Source: Pseudomonadota bacterium (GTDB lineage Bacteria; Pseudomonadota; Alphaproteobacteria; Rhizobiales; Rhizobiaceae). Taken from it: DNA of 64,000 bases. A model generated the notes under the pieces. The model was not told where the DNA came from and did not search any database. It worked only from the letters and a program-made list of their open reading frames with translations. Shown here one piece after another: positions 25,237-33,364 of the stretch. The stretch is from the NCBI GenBank assembly GCA_023404095.1, contig JAEYDD010000004.1, forward strand, positions 4,027 through 68,026, given 5' to 3'. Each line of letters begins with the position of its first letter. Position 1 is the stretch's first letter. The translations under genes and the position numbers were made by a program.

Positions 25237-25481
25237 GGCGGTCACCGCGCGCCGCGCGAACGGTTGGGTTGCCCATGAGATGGAAGACGACGTACGGCCC
25301 GTGCATAGGCCTCGTCGCTAGAAGCAGGTGGCCAAGCGTTATGGTGCGTCGCTCCGTAGTCGAAATGTTGACATTCGCTGGTTGGGTCCGTACACAGAAA
25401 CAAGCTCGAAAATGTGCCCAAAAGCTCGACAAGGCGTTGTTTTCGTTTCTAATCTAGGCTTGCGCCGATGTGCCCGCTTCC
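25237..25481. other. Right end of the island, non-coding
   Basis: Between the TIR-SIR2 stop and attR. It contains the third AATGTTGACATT copy at 25364-25375 and no gene. Sequences needed for integrase binding at the right end are expected here. Confidence 0.5.
25364..25375. promoter_or_regulatory. AATGTTGACATT near-palindrome, copy 3
   Basis: Identical to 8804-8815 and 107 bases from attR. It might be an integrase arm site or a binding site of an element-encoded regulator. Confidence 0.35.
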
Positions 25482-25498
25482 TCCCTCCGGGCCCACCA
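25482..25498 (+). repeat. attR core (17-bp direct repeat)
   Basis: TCCCTCCGGGCCCACCA, identical to the 3' end of the tRNA at 3461-3477 in the same orientation. Marks the right boundary of the island. Confidence 0.85.
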
Positions 25499-25927
25499 TC
25501 TATGCGATTCGCCAACAAACATGTCGCATCAATCTTGATATCGTCGGAGTCGAGAGTTTGCGTCTGCCACCGTATGCGAACGGAACACCGCTTGAAGAGT
25601 CAGCAACATGCGGGCGTGGTCTGACGTCACAGAGAGCAGATTGCGAGTGGGAACGCGATTTCCAAGTAAGCCGCAGGTAGGTCGCGTAGGAAAACGACCA
25701 GTCGCTGCAGCGATTTGTTCCTGGCGGGTCTCAGTTGAGATGGAATCGTTGCTGCGGCTTAACCTGCCCGGTTTTGCGATGGAAACGCCATTGCACAAGG
25801 CGCCGCGCCCGCTTCGTTTCGCTGAGAGAGCCGACAGTTCTGACTATGATTGCGAATTTCGCGACCGAGCCGGAACAAATCGTCCTATCGAGACTTCTGG
25901 CTTTTTCGCTTGATGAGGAACGTTGTC
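25499..25927. other. Intergenic region outside the island
   Basis: 430 bases between attR and the DUF3008 gene with no credible gene. It is presumably the original downstream flank of the tRNA gene and holds the promoter of the next gene. Confidence 0.5.
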
Positions 25928-26110
25928 ATGCCAGCGAAGTCAAAGGCGCAGCAAAAGGCTGCCGGAGCGGCGCTCGCCGCCAAACGCGGTGAGATAAAAA
26001 AGAGCGCGTTGAAGGGCGCCTCCAAGGAGATGGAAAAGTCCATGACCGAAGAGGAGCTTGCCGATTTTGCCACGGGCAAACAGAAGGGGAAGCCGGATCA
26101 CGTCAAGTGA
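25928..26110 (+). CDS. DUF3008 family small basic protein
   Basis: 60 residues. MPAKSKAQQKAAGAALAAKR and then SALKGASKEMEKSMTEEELADFATGKQKGKPDHV is the complete DUF3008 pattern: KSKAQQ-AAGAAL-AKRG, then LKGASK-M--SM-E-EL-DFA. These small lysine-rich proteins are widespread in rhizobia and other proteobacteria; their function is unknown (a stress or DNA-associated role is often suggested). The ATG follows GAGGAACG. Probably monocistronic. Confidence 0.85.
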   Translation: MPAKSKAQQKAAGAALAAKRGEIKKSALKGASKEMEKSMTEEELADFATGKQKGKPDHVK

Positions 26111-26137
26111 GCAGCCTGGAAAGCTGTCGTTTGCCTG

Positions 26138-26395
26138 TCAGTGCAACACGCTGCCGCGCCTGCAGATATCCATTGAATGGTCGTCGCCTTTTCGATCGGC
26201 GGGAATGATAGCGAGATACGCCGCCTTGTCACGCACTCCGGCCCGATAGAGCACCAGGATGCGCCTGGCAACCTCGTCCGCCACGGCGGAATGGCGCGAA
26301 ATATGGCCCTTCAGGCACAACGTTTCGAACAGCTCCTGCAGTCTGGCGAGATCATCCGGCCTTGCAGAGGCGGGTGGGCAGGGGAAATCAGACAT
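26138..26395 (-). CDS. Hypothetical protein, 85 aa
   Basis: The start MSDFPCPPASARPDDLARLQ at 26395 has GGGAGG nine bases before it. The helical body LARLQELFETLCLKGHISRHSAVADEVARRILVLYRAGVRDKAAYLAII resembles the short hypothetical proteins found near stress genes in rhizobia. No enzymatic motif. It converges with the DUF3008 gene, with 27 bases between stops. Confidence 0.65.
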   Translation of the reverse strand: MSDFPCPPASARPDDLARLQELFETLCLKGHISRHSAVADEVARRILVLYRAGVRDKAAYLAIIPADRKGDDHSMDICRRGSVLH

Positions 26396-26850
26396 CCTAT
26401 TATCCTCCCGAGGGAGGAGTTTGATCCTCCGAAGAGCTGGCGGCAACCAACCAAAGCGATAATCTGGCTACCTCCGTTCCGGTGCGCGCCGACGGGCGGA
26501 CCTTTCGGTGTCATTGCGGTCCGCGCCCGAGAGTAGGGCGCGCGCCATCAGCGCGCATGGTGAAACAGGTGTATTGATGAAGCTCGCCACACGGGTTCGC
26601 CGGTTGGGCGCGGCGGGCGGACCGCATTCGTCGTCGCGCTCGCACTGCGGATGCACAATGTTGCCGTCATCCGGTTGCTGCAACGGGTGTCGTGCCGCTC
26701 GCGCGACGGGAACTGATCGCAAAGCTTCCTTCCACAAGCGGAAGCTGACAATCGCTCGGAATTGCCGCGCTATGGAAATAGCGGCATGTCAGATTTTATA
26801 GCCCCCTAATTTAGACTTTGGTATTAGTCGTCCGGTCAGGGAGGACAAAT
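26396..26850. other. Intergenic region
   Basis: 455 bases without a convincing gene. It carries divergent promoters for the 85-aa and 60-aa genes. The AT-rich stretch at about 26790-26830 is the likely promoter of the gene at 26851. Confidence 0.4.
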
Positions 26851-27033
26851 ATGCATCAACTCAACCGTTTGGCGATCGCCGCTTCGGCCACGCGCGTGCT
26901 GTCGGTCGCGGATTTTTGCAAGGAATACAAGATCGCAAAGCCGGAGGAGGCAAAGCTTCTGCGCCTGTTCGGCCGCTATGCCACGGAATGCGAACTTCGA
27001 TATAATGTTACGCGAGAGCCGCGCGTCCATTGA
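26851..27033 (+). CDS. Hypothetical protein, 60 aa
   Basis: MHQLNRLAIAASATRVLSVA... FCKEYKIAKPEEAKLLRLFGRYATECELRYN. The ATG at 26851 follows GGGAGGACA at good spacing. The sequence is helical and resembles small conserved rhizobial proteins of about 60 residues, with no known role. The phrase ADFCKEYKIAKPEEAKLLRLFG suggests a helix-turn-helix-like core, but this is not firm. Confidence 0.65.
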   Translation: MHQLNRLAIAASATRVLSVADFCKEYKIAKPEEAKLLRLFGRYATECELRYNVTREPRVH

Positions 27034-27211
27034 GGACGGAAAATTTGCGGCGAGGCCCCGGCTGGATTGATCAAAATTGACTTTGGCCGGGAGCCTTCAG
27101 ATAGAGGACATCACAAATCTTCGGCAGAGAACGAACTGCTCCGTGGCGACCAGCGGGGTAAATGCCTCATCGTCGCTTGCGATCGCCGACACGTCCGCAG
27201 CAACCGGCAGA

Positions 27212-27292
27212 CTAGAGTCTAATGAAGAACGCACCCGCCAAGAGGGTGAGAACGGCCGCCTGCAGCAGGAACATCGGTAGATCCTCGGCCAT
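27212..27292 (-). CDS. Tiny membrane peptide, 26 aa
   Basis: MAEDLPMFLLQAAVLTLLAG followed by AFFIRL and TAG. One hydrophobic segment covers residues 7-24. The ATG at 27290-27292 has an almost perfect AAAGGAGGAA eight bases upstream, which is the main argument for a real gene. Single-pass peptides of this size are common but rarely annotated. No family identified. The surrounding 27034-27637 region has no other gene. Confidence 0.4.
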   Translation of the reverse strand: MAEDLPMFLLQAAVLTLLAGAFFIRL

Positions 27293-27637
27293 GGGTTCCT
27301 CCTTTGGTTTTGAAAGTATGTAGGGCGGTTGCGGCTATTCCCAAGTAGCCATCCGGTACCAGCGTGCCCCTCCTTTTGGCTGCCTCTTGCGGACGACGCT
27401 CCTGGGGCCGCCACAGCGCTTCTCACCTCGCGGGACACCTCTGTGTCTCACTTCACGATCCGGCTGTCTTCCGCCCCTCGGGATGCGCCTCTCGCTCTGG
27501 GCTCTGCCTGCTGAGCGTGGAGGGACATCTGCAACTCTCTCTCCGCAGCTCTTGAATTGCTATCTGGCTGAAATTCACCCTCTGGCGAAAGCTGCGACTT
27601 CTGATATTGCAGGTTGGAGGCATTCAGGGGGTATTCG
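27293..27637. other. Intergenic region upstream of the ATP-grasp gene
   Basis: 345 bases with no convincing gene. It contains the ribosome binding site of the small minus-strand peptide at one end and GGGGGT before the ATG at 27638 at the other. The promoter of the ATP-grasp gene should be here. Confidence 0.4.
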
Positions 27638-29038
27638 ATGCGCGAGAGATTTGGTCGGGCGAAACAGGAGGCGCGGGTCATCACGTGCGAGGGCGGCTTT
27701 GACGGAGCGGCATCGCGCGGTGCCGTTGCATCGGCGGCCCGCTCTTTGGAACTTTCCGGCTGGGTTCGCGACCTTGCATCCGAGGCGGGTCTACAGGTTC
27801 ATGTAGAAGGCGGGCGCGAACGGATCAGAGCCTTTGTCGACAGTCTGCTTTCCGGCGGGCTCATCGGAGAGCTCGCCAACGTCCATATCGCCAGCGTGGA
27901 ATGCCACGGCTATACGGAATTCTTCCTTTCTTCTGCCGGGCAGCAGCGGCCGCACAGTTCCCTGGGAACCTCGCTCGAAAAGACCATCCCCTTTCTAAGG
28001 CGGCAGTTCAGAGAGATTGTCAGCACCATGGTTCGGGTGGCCTGGAAGGGCGAGGACGACAGGCTGAGACGGCTTGTGGAGAAGGTGCCCTCGGAGTTTC
28101 TCAGCCAACGCCTGCTGCATTTTCCCGGCGTTCGCACGCAGGACGTCGTCGCTTCCTTCTCTTCTTCCATGTGGACCCAGACCCTCATCCGGAAAAAGCA
28201 GTCGGCCCGCATCGGCTACGCGCCGGAGGACGTTCTGGCGGACAAGCAGCGGGGAAAGGCATTTGCGCGTATCCTCGGCATGCGGTGTCCCGCAACGCCC
28301 CAGTTCAGCCAGCCGCTGGAAAAGCTGGAGCTTCGGCCGGGGTTGGCCATCAAGCCCAGCGACGCGGCCGGCGCACGCGGTGTTTTCCTGATCCATTCGC
28401 ACGACAGGATCTTTTCGGTTCGCGACAAGAGCGTGCTGTCGTCTATTGCCGAGCTGCGCACCGAGGCGGCCGCCTTTGTCACACGGAAGGGGGAGAAGGA
28501 CCGCTGGAACACCGAGGAGATCGTCTATGGTCCCAATGAGGAGCCGGCAAGCGATCTGAAGTTCTATTGCTTCTATGGTGAGGTCCCGCTCGTGCTCGAG
28601 GTCATCCGAACTGGTCGCGAGAACGTCCACTATTGGTATGACGGCAAGGGTGCCCCGGTCAGAACCGGTAAGTATGACGATACCGTTCTGGCCGCATCGT
28701 CGATCGACAGGGAACTGCTTGAGTATGCCGGAAACATCAGTCGCAATATCCCCGCTCCTTTCATTCGCATCGATTTCTACCGTTCGCGGGATGGTCTGGT
28801 TTTTGGCGAGTTTTCTCCCCGCCCGGGTGGATTTCACGAGTTCGGCATAGAAACCGATAGGCTGCTGGGCCGTCATTTCGTGGAGGCACAGGCGAGGTTG
28901 TTTGCGGACATGTTCGATGGGGGCGAGCGGTTCCCCGAATTCCGTCAATTCGTCGCGCAGAACGTTGCCCCTAAAGGCACGGCCGAGGCCTCGCCCCCGG
29001 TGCCGGTACCACGGGCTGCGGCGTCGACGGCGCGATAG
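27638..29038 (+). CDS. Acylphosphatase-like domain fused to a TupA-like ATP-grasp
   Basis: 466 residues from ATG 27638. Residues about 25-100 (SLELSGWVRDLASEAGLQVHVEGGRERIRAFVDSLLSG ... ANVHIASVECHGYTEFFL) follow the acylphosphatase pattern, but the usual G-x-V-Q-G-V-x-F-R loop with its catalytic Arg is replaced by SRGAVASAARS, so activity is doubtful. Residues about 190-450 are ATP-grasp: KAFARILGMRCPATPQF, LAIKPSDAAGARGVFLI, DLKFYCFYGEVPLVLEVIRTG, PFIRIDFYRSRDGLVFGEFSPRPGGF. This resembles TupA-like ATP-grasp proteins that attach amino acids to cell-surface polymers. Substrate unknown. Probably monocistronic, with the GreA-type gene 150 bases downstream. Confidence 0.7.
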   Translation: MRERFGRAKQEARVITCEGGFDGAASRGAVASAARSLELSGWVRDLASEAGLQVHVEGGRERIRAFVDSLLSGGLIGELANVHIASVECHGYTEFFLSSAGQQRPHSSLGTSLEKTIPFLRRQFREIVSTMVRVAWKGEDDRLRRLVEKVPSEFLSQRLLHFPGVRTQDVVASFSSSMWTQTLIRKKQSARIGYAPEDVLADKQRGKAFARILGMRCPATPQFSQPLEKLELRPGLAIKPSDAAGARGVFLIHSHDRIFSVRDKSVLSSIAELRTEAAAFVTRKGEKDRWNTEEIVYGPNEEPASDLKFYCFYGEVPLVLEVIRTGRENVHYWYDGKGAPVRTGKYDDTVLAASSIDRELLEYAGNISRNIPAPFIRIDFYRSRDGLVFGEFSPRPGGFHEFGIETDRLLGRHFVEAQARLFADMFDGGERFPEFRQFVAQNVAPKGTAEASPPVPVPRAAASTAR

Positions 29039-29191
29039 CCACTCGCGTTTGGCCGGTTTCACGGCGCGTCCCGGTGCGCTTCGCGGCCTCTTTCCGTAAC
29101 GAAACTGGACATTGTCCTCTCGAAGTCCCAGTTTATGTATCGGCCCCGCCACTGAAGCTGGTGCCCGTCGTTAATCTGAAGGAGCCACGGA

Positions 29192-29674
29192 TTGAGCGTC
29201 GCCTTTGTCAAGGAAGAGAGTGCCGAAACGGCCGCGGAAACCGTTCTGCCGGATCGTCCGATTTCGCCCCATCCCAACCTTGTGACGCAGACGGGATTGA
29301 GCGCGCTCGAGCGCGAACTGCAACAGGCGCGCGCGGCCTATGAGGCGGCAAACGTCGTGGAAGACGTGAACGAACGGCGGCGGCAGGTGGCGGGACCGTT
29401 GCGCGATGTGCGCTACTTTGCCGAAAGGGTGCGCACCGCCCAGCTCGTCGCGGATCCGGAATCGCGCGAGACCGTGGCGTTCGGAAGCACGGTCACATTC
29501 AGCCGCGACGACGGGCGCATCCAGAAATATCGCATCGTGGGGGAGGACGAAGCCGATCCCAGAACAGGTTCGATTTCCTATGTGTCGCCGGTGGCGAGGA
29601 TCGTTCTCGGAAAAGCTGTCGGCGACGTGATGAGCGTCGGGGACCGCGAAATCGAGATTATCGAGATCGCCTGA
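29192..29674 (+). CDS. GreA/GreB-family transcription elongation factor
   Basis: 160 residues. An N-terminal coiled-coil hairpin (LVTQTGLSALERELQQARAAYEAANVV...RRRQVAGPLRDVRYFAERVRTAQ) is followed by a C-terminal FKBP-like domain (VAFGSTVTFSRDDGRIQKYRIVGEDEADPRTGSISYVSPVARIVLGKAVGDVMSV). GreA/B proteins insert the hairpin tip into the RNA polymerase secondary channel to rescue arrested complexes. The TTG start is supported by AAGGAG at about 29180. The extended N-terminus of about 30 residues and a tip unlike canonical GreA suggest a divergent Gre-like paralogue rather than the main GreA. Confidence 0.85.
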   Translation: MSVAFVKEESAETAAETVLPDRPISPHPNLVTQTGLSALERELQQARAAYEAANVVEDVNERRRQVAGPLRDVRYFAERVRTAQLVADPESRETVAFGSTVTFSRDDGRIQKYRIVGEDEADPRTGSISYVSPVARIVLGKAVGDVMSVGDREIEIIEIA

Positions 29675-29761
29675 AGCAGGTTTTGTCGCTGTCGTCCGCT
29701 TCAGACTTTTGCGACACGCTTCGGTGATCGCGGCATCCGCCGCCCGCATGGTTTCGTCTTT

Positions 29762-30730
29762 TCAAACGGCTTCCGCCGGATGGGCGGCGAGGATCGTGCG
29801 CAGATTGGTGACAAGTTCTCCGGCATGGACCGACAGGCAGGTCGAGTGATGGCCCGGCATCTGGATATGGCGGAAGTTGCGGGCAAGCCTGCCCCATTGC
29901 TTTCCGTCGTACAACCCGCATTGCCGGCCCTGGCCGTCGCGCCCGGTAGAAAGGACCACGACCGGGACAGTGGACGGCTGGGGGACATAGGAGGCAAGCG
30001 CTGCCGTATAGACGTGGATCAGGCCGGCATAACGCTCCTGGAGCTGCTTCTCGCTCGAACTTCTTGACTGCAGGTCTTCGGCCAGGCGCTGGCGCTCCTT
30101 GAGGCGCCGCTCCTTCATGGTGCGGGCGAGAGCGGCGATCTCGGCTGGCGACAGATGGGCGACGCGGCCGACATTCCACACCTTGCGCATGATCACGCCC
30201 AGCTTTTCCTGTGCCTTGTCCGAGCGTTCGGCCGGCGTGGCGAAGAAGGACGACAGCGCGCGATGGATCAGCCGGTATCCCGGGCGCGCATTGAGGGATG
30301 AAGGTTCGATCATGATGACGAATTCAACCTTGCAGCCCCGTTCCTGCAGCAGGCGGGCACATTCATAGGCCACCAGCGCACCATTGCAGTAGCCGGCAAG
30401 CCGATAGGGTCCGGTCGGACGCACCGCGAAGATGTCGGCAAGGCGCTCTCGGGCCATCCACTCGATGCTGGGCTTGACGTTGTCGTCATTCATGCCGTGT
30501 GGCGCAAACGCGATGAGCGGATGGGCGCAGTCGTTGGCGAGCTTTCGCACATAGACGCCCCCCATGTCGAAATCGCCGTGGAACAGAAGCAGCGGATTGC
30601 AGCCGGGCTCGAGATTGTAGGATTTCAATTCGAGGCCTTCCTCGGCGCAGGCCTTTCGCCAGTGCCTGAGCTTTTCGAGGCGGCGGGCACGCTTTTCGTC
30701 CGGATTCTCGTTTTCGACCTTTTCGTTCAT
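29762..30730 (-). CDS. Thioesterase-domain alpha/beta hydrolase with Cys nucleophile
   Basis: 322 residues. PLLLFHGDFDMGGVYVRKLA, IAFAPHGMNDD, SIEWMARERLADIFAVRPTGPYRLAGYCNGALVAYECARLL and, near the end, MPGHHSTCLSVHAGELV match the thioesterase domain (PF00975) that releases or edits products on carrier proteins. The nucleophile elbow is G-Y-C-N-G with Cys at about 115 where Ser is usual. The C-terminal His is in PGHHS. It is the last gene of the AsnB-ACP-ligase-NadE-thioesterase operon and could hydrolyse the acyl chain from the acyl carrier protein. ATG at 30730 (with GAGGTGG) is preferred over 30751. Confidence 0.8.
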   Translation of the reverse strand: MNEKVENENPDEKRARRLEKLRHWRKACAEEGLELKSYNLEPGCNPLLLFHGDFDMGGVYVRKLANDCAHPLIAFAPHGMNDDNVKPSIEWMARERLADIFAVRPTGPYRLAGYCNGALVAYECARLLQERGCKVEFVIMIEPSSLNARPGYRLIHRALSSFFATPAERSDKAQEKLGVIMRKVWNVGRVAHLSPAEIAALARTMKERRLKERQRLAEDLQSRSSSEKQLQERYAGLIHVYTAALASYVPQPSTVPVVVLSTGRDGQGRQCGLYDGKQWGRLARNFRHIQMPGHHSTCLSVHAGELVTNLRTILAAHPAEAV

Positions 30731-30751
30731 CGCCACCTCGCTCCCGGGCAT

Positions 30752-31747
30752 TCAGAAGACCTGTTCCACGAGGAGCGGGGCCAGGTGCAGCGGCCGTGTC
30801 GTCTTGCGCTTCGACTGGATATCCTGCCACACGCGCTCGACCTGTTCGGGCGAAAGTCCTGCAGCTTCCGCCGCTTCCCGCGCCGGTATGTTCTCGTTGA
30901 AGGCCAAGAGGCACAGGTCCATCCGGTCATAGGGCAGGGCGAAGTAGAACTCCTCCTGCGTCTGGGCGAGCGACCACGTGTCGGTCGTGGGCGGACGGGC
31001 GACGACGCGCTCCGGCACACCGAGATATTCGGCTAGCTGATAGACCTGGGACTTGTAGAGATGGGCGATCGGCTTCACGTCGGCAGTACCGTCGCCGTTC
31101 TTGACGAAGAAGCCCTGATCGTATTCGAGCCGGTTGGGGGTACCCAGAACCGCATAGTTCAGCCGGTCGGCGTGATAGTATTCCATCTGCTTGCGGGTGC
31201 GCTGCTTCATGTTCGTGGCAGCCACGATGCCGAGATAGACCGAGGCCGGCATGCGCTTCCGGTGGATGGAGCCGTCGGGCGCCTGCAGCACCAGGGTTGA
31301 GATCGCGAAGTGATCGCTCTCCAGCGGGCTCGATATCGAGACCTTGCAGGCCCAGCCGGGGCCGTAGGCGGGCTCGACCTCGCGGATGAGGGCGTCGCGG
31401 CGGCGATAGCAACCCATGGCATCCAGCGTCGGGCCGATGTCCTCCACCTCGCCTGCAATGCCGTAGGTGTCGGCGACCTCGCGTGCGATCGACAGGCTTT
31501 CGGGGTCGGAATCGCGTTCGGGCATATAGAGCGCAAAGACGTTCTTCGCGCCAAGCGCTTGGACGGCGAGCGCTGCGCAGACGCTGGAATCGACACCGCC
31601 GGAAAGACCGAGCACCAGTCCCCTGCGACGCATCTGCGTGCGGACCTGGTCGCGCAACGCTTCTGCTATGTGGGCCACCTCGCGGGCCGGGTCGAGTTTC
31701 AGTGCTTCGGCGGAGAAGGCGGCGTCAAGGCGTGCATCCGGTCTCAT
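30752..31747 (-). CDS. nadE: NadE-like ammonia-dependent amide synthetase
   Basis: 331 residues. The PP-loop S-G-G-V-D-S-S at 49-55 and the later K-x-x-x-P-A-S-V-Y, GTPNRLEYDQGFFVKNGDGTADVKPIAHLYKSQVYQLAEYLGVP and PPTTDTWSLAQTQEEFYF segments match NAD+ synthetase (NH3-dependent form, no glutaminase domain). NadE adenylates nicotinic acid adenine dinucleotide and amidates it. Here it is translationally coupled to the AMP-ligase (ATGA overlap), so it may be a pathway-specific paralogue that amidates the acyl-carrier-bound product, possibly using ammonia from AsnB. Whether this is the housekeeping NadE cannot be told from the window. Confidence 0.8.
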   Translation of the reverse strand: MRPDARLDAAFSAEALKLDPAREVAHIAEALRDQVRTQMRRRGLVLGLSGGVDSSVCAALAVQALGAKNVFALYMPERDSDPESLSIAREVADTYGIAGEVEDIGPTLDAMGCYRRRDALIREVEPAYGPGWACKVSISSPLESDHFAISTLVLQAPDGSIHRKRMPASVYLGIVAATNMKQRTRKQMEYYHADRLNYAVLGTPNRLEYDQGFFVKNGDGTADVKPIAHLYKSQVYQLAEYLGVPERVVARPPTTDTWSLAQTQEEFYFALPYDRMDLCLLAFNENIPAREAAEAAGLSPEQVERVWQDIQSKRKTTRPLHLAPLLVEQVF

Positions 31748-33297
31748 CTGGCCATCTCCGTTTCCTGTCTGTTGAATTCGTCTGCCGCCAGCCGGCGGCT
31801 CAGCTTGCCCGTGTCGGTTCTCGGCAGTTCCTGCGTGAAGGAAACCGAGCGGGGGACCATGAAATCCTCGAGGTTCTTCTGGCAGTGACGGATGACCGCC
31901 TGCTCGCTCAGCGTGGGGTCGTTCACCACGACGACGGCATGCACCGCCTGTCCCAGCACCGGATCGGGAATGCCGAAGACGATCGCCTCGGAGACGCCGG
32001 GGCAGGCATGCAGCGCTGCCTCCACCTCCTTGGGCGCCACCTTCTCGCCGCGCGACTTGATGATGTCGTCCTTGCGGCCGACGAAATAGAGAAAGCCCTC
32101 GGTATCGGTGCGAAAGAGGTCACCGGTGTGGAGCACGCGCTCCCATGGATGGGGGCCGGGGCGGAGCACGCGGGCAGTCGCCTGCTCGTCCTCCCAGTAG
32201 CCCTGCATGACGTGCGGCCCGCGGATGACGAGTTCGCCGACCAAGTCCGCGCCGACCCTGCGGCCTTCGTCGTCGACCACATAGGCCTCGGTGTTTGGAA
32301 TGGCGATGCCGACGGAGCCGGGCCGGACGTCGAGCTGGGCCGGCGGCAGCCAGGTGCAGCGCTTGCACTCGGTCAGCCCGTACATGGAATAGAGCGTGAC
32401 GCCGGGAAAGAGCCGGCGCAGGCGGTCGATATGCTCCACCGGCAGGGCGGCGGCCGTGTTGGTGATGTAGCGAAGGCCCGGCAGGAAGCCCGGGCGCAAG
32501 TCGCGCATGTTCAGGATCATCGCCGCCATCGTCGGTACGAGCGGAAAACCCGTGACCTTTTCGCGCAGGATCGTATCGAAGATCGCCTGCGGGAAGGCGA
32601 AGGAATTTTCGAGGACGATGGTTGCTCCGACCTTGATTGCCATGAGGACCTGGTACAGGCCGTAATCGAAGGCGATCGGCAGCACGTTGAGGACGATGTC
32701 GTCGGGCGTATTCTCCAGATAGGTGGTGATCGAGGTCGCAGCCGCCTCGACGTTGCGATGGGTCATCATGACCCCTTTCGGCCTCCCCGTGGAACCGGAC
32801 GTGTAGATCAGCATGGCGAGATCGATATCAATGCCGCCGTGACGGGGCGCGGCTGCAGGTTCTGCGATGCAGTCCGAAAAGCGCAGGGCGTCTTTGCCGC
32901 CTTCACCGGCGGCGCCGGCCACGATGACGCAATCCACGCTCGAGCCCGGCCTTGCCGCCTCCACGATACCTGTCAGTTTGGCTTGCGTGATGACGGCGCG
33001 GGCGCGGCAGTTGCGCAGAATGTAGGAGAGCCTGTCCGGTTTCGTGGAAGAGTTGATCGGGCTGAAGACGCAGCCGGCCTTCAGGATTGCGAAGATGGAG
33101 ACCACCGCCTCCCAGCAATTGTCCATGAAGACGAGGGCGCGGTCGCCAGGCTCCAGACCAGCCCGCTGCAGCGCTGCGGCAAGGCGGTCGGAACGTGCGT
33201 CAAGCTCGCGAAAGCTCAACCTGTTGGCGCCGGCAACCAGGGCGATCTTCTCGCCATGAAGACGGGCGCTGGTGCGCAGGAACTCTTCGACGCGCAT
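31744..33297 (-). CDS. AMP-forming acyl-CoA/acyl-ACP ligase
   Basis: 517 residues from ATG 33297 (GAGGA before it). The adenylate-forming family motifs are in order: IYTSGSTGRPKGVMMTH (A3), YGLTECKR (A5), TGDLFRTDTEGFLYFVGRKDDIIKSRGEKVAP (A7-A8) and RTDTGKLSRR with the A10 Lys. It activates a carboxylic acid, most likely for loading onto the carrier protein encoded just upstream. The gene set AsnB, ACP, AMP-ligase is reminiscent of the tailoring genes found next to polysaccharide clusters in other proteobacteria. Confidence 0.88.
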   Translation of the reverse strand: MRVEEFLRTSARLHGEKIALVAGANRLSFRELDARSDRLAAALQRAGLEPGDRALVFMDNCWEAVVSIFAILKAGCVFSPINSSTKPDRLSYILRNCRARAVITQAKLTGIVEAARPGSSVDCVIVAGAAGEGGKDALRFSDCIAEPAAAPRHGGIDIDLAMLIYTSGSTGRPKGVMMTHRNVEAAATSITTYLENTPDDIVLNVLPIAFDYGLYQVLMAIKVGATIVLENSFAFPQAIFDTILREKVTGFPLVPTMAAMILNMRDLRPGFLPGLRYITNTAAALPVEHIDRLRRLFPGVTLYSMYGLTECKRCTWLPPAQLDVRPGSVGIAIPNTEAYVVDDEGRRVGADLVGELVIRGPHVMQGYWEDEQATARVLRPGPHPWERVLHTGDLFRTDTEGFLYFVGRKDDIIKSRGEKVAPKEVEAALHACPGVSEAIVFGIPDPVLGQAVHAVVVVNDPTLSEQAVIRHCQKNLEDFMVPRSVSFTQELPRTDTGKLSRRLAADEFNRQETEMAR

Positions 33298-33364
33298 GCA
33301 TGATCCTCGCAAGGTTACTGTTTCGGCCGCGCCCGGCGGGAACGCCCGACCCCGGGTGCCTTGA

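Larger units (their letters stand above)
3461..25498. mobile_element. Integrative and mobilizable genomic island in tRNA-Ile2
   Basis: The exact 17-bp repeat TCCCTCCGGGCCCACCA occurs at the tRNA 3' end (3461-3477) and again at 25482-25498. A tyrosine integrase starts 109 bases inside the left end. Between the repeats are a replicase, a MobV relaxase, a serine recombinase, many small unknown genes and a type I restriction operon. The interior is visibly richer in A and T than the flanks, and housekeeping-type genes resume outside. No phage structural genes and no type IV secretion genes are present, so self-transfer is unlikely. Mobilization by a helper element is the better reading. The tRNA is kept intact after insertion. 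Confidence 0.85.

Noticed and set aside
3461..25498. Prophage
   Set aside because: No capsid, tail, terminase, lysis or phage-type replication genes; relaxase and replicase point to a mobilizable element.
3461..25498. Self-transmissible ICE
   Set aside because: No type IV secretion or coupling protein genes; only the relaxase is present.
25608..25913. About 100-codon frame just outside attR
   Set aside because: No motif, poor ribosome binding site, and overlaps the promoter region of the DUF3008 gene.
31483..33303. Open frame of about 600 codons on the plus strand opposite the AMP-ligase and NadE-like genes
   Set aside because: Arg/Ala/His-rich, no known motif, and exactly antisense to genes with full family motifs. 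It is a by-product of high GC.
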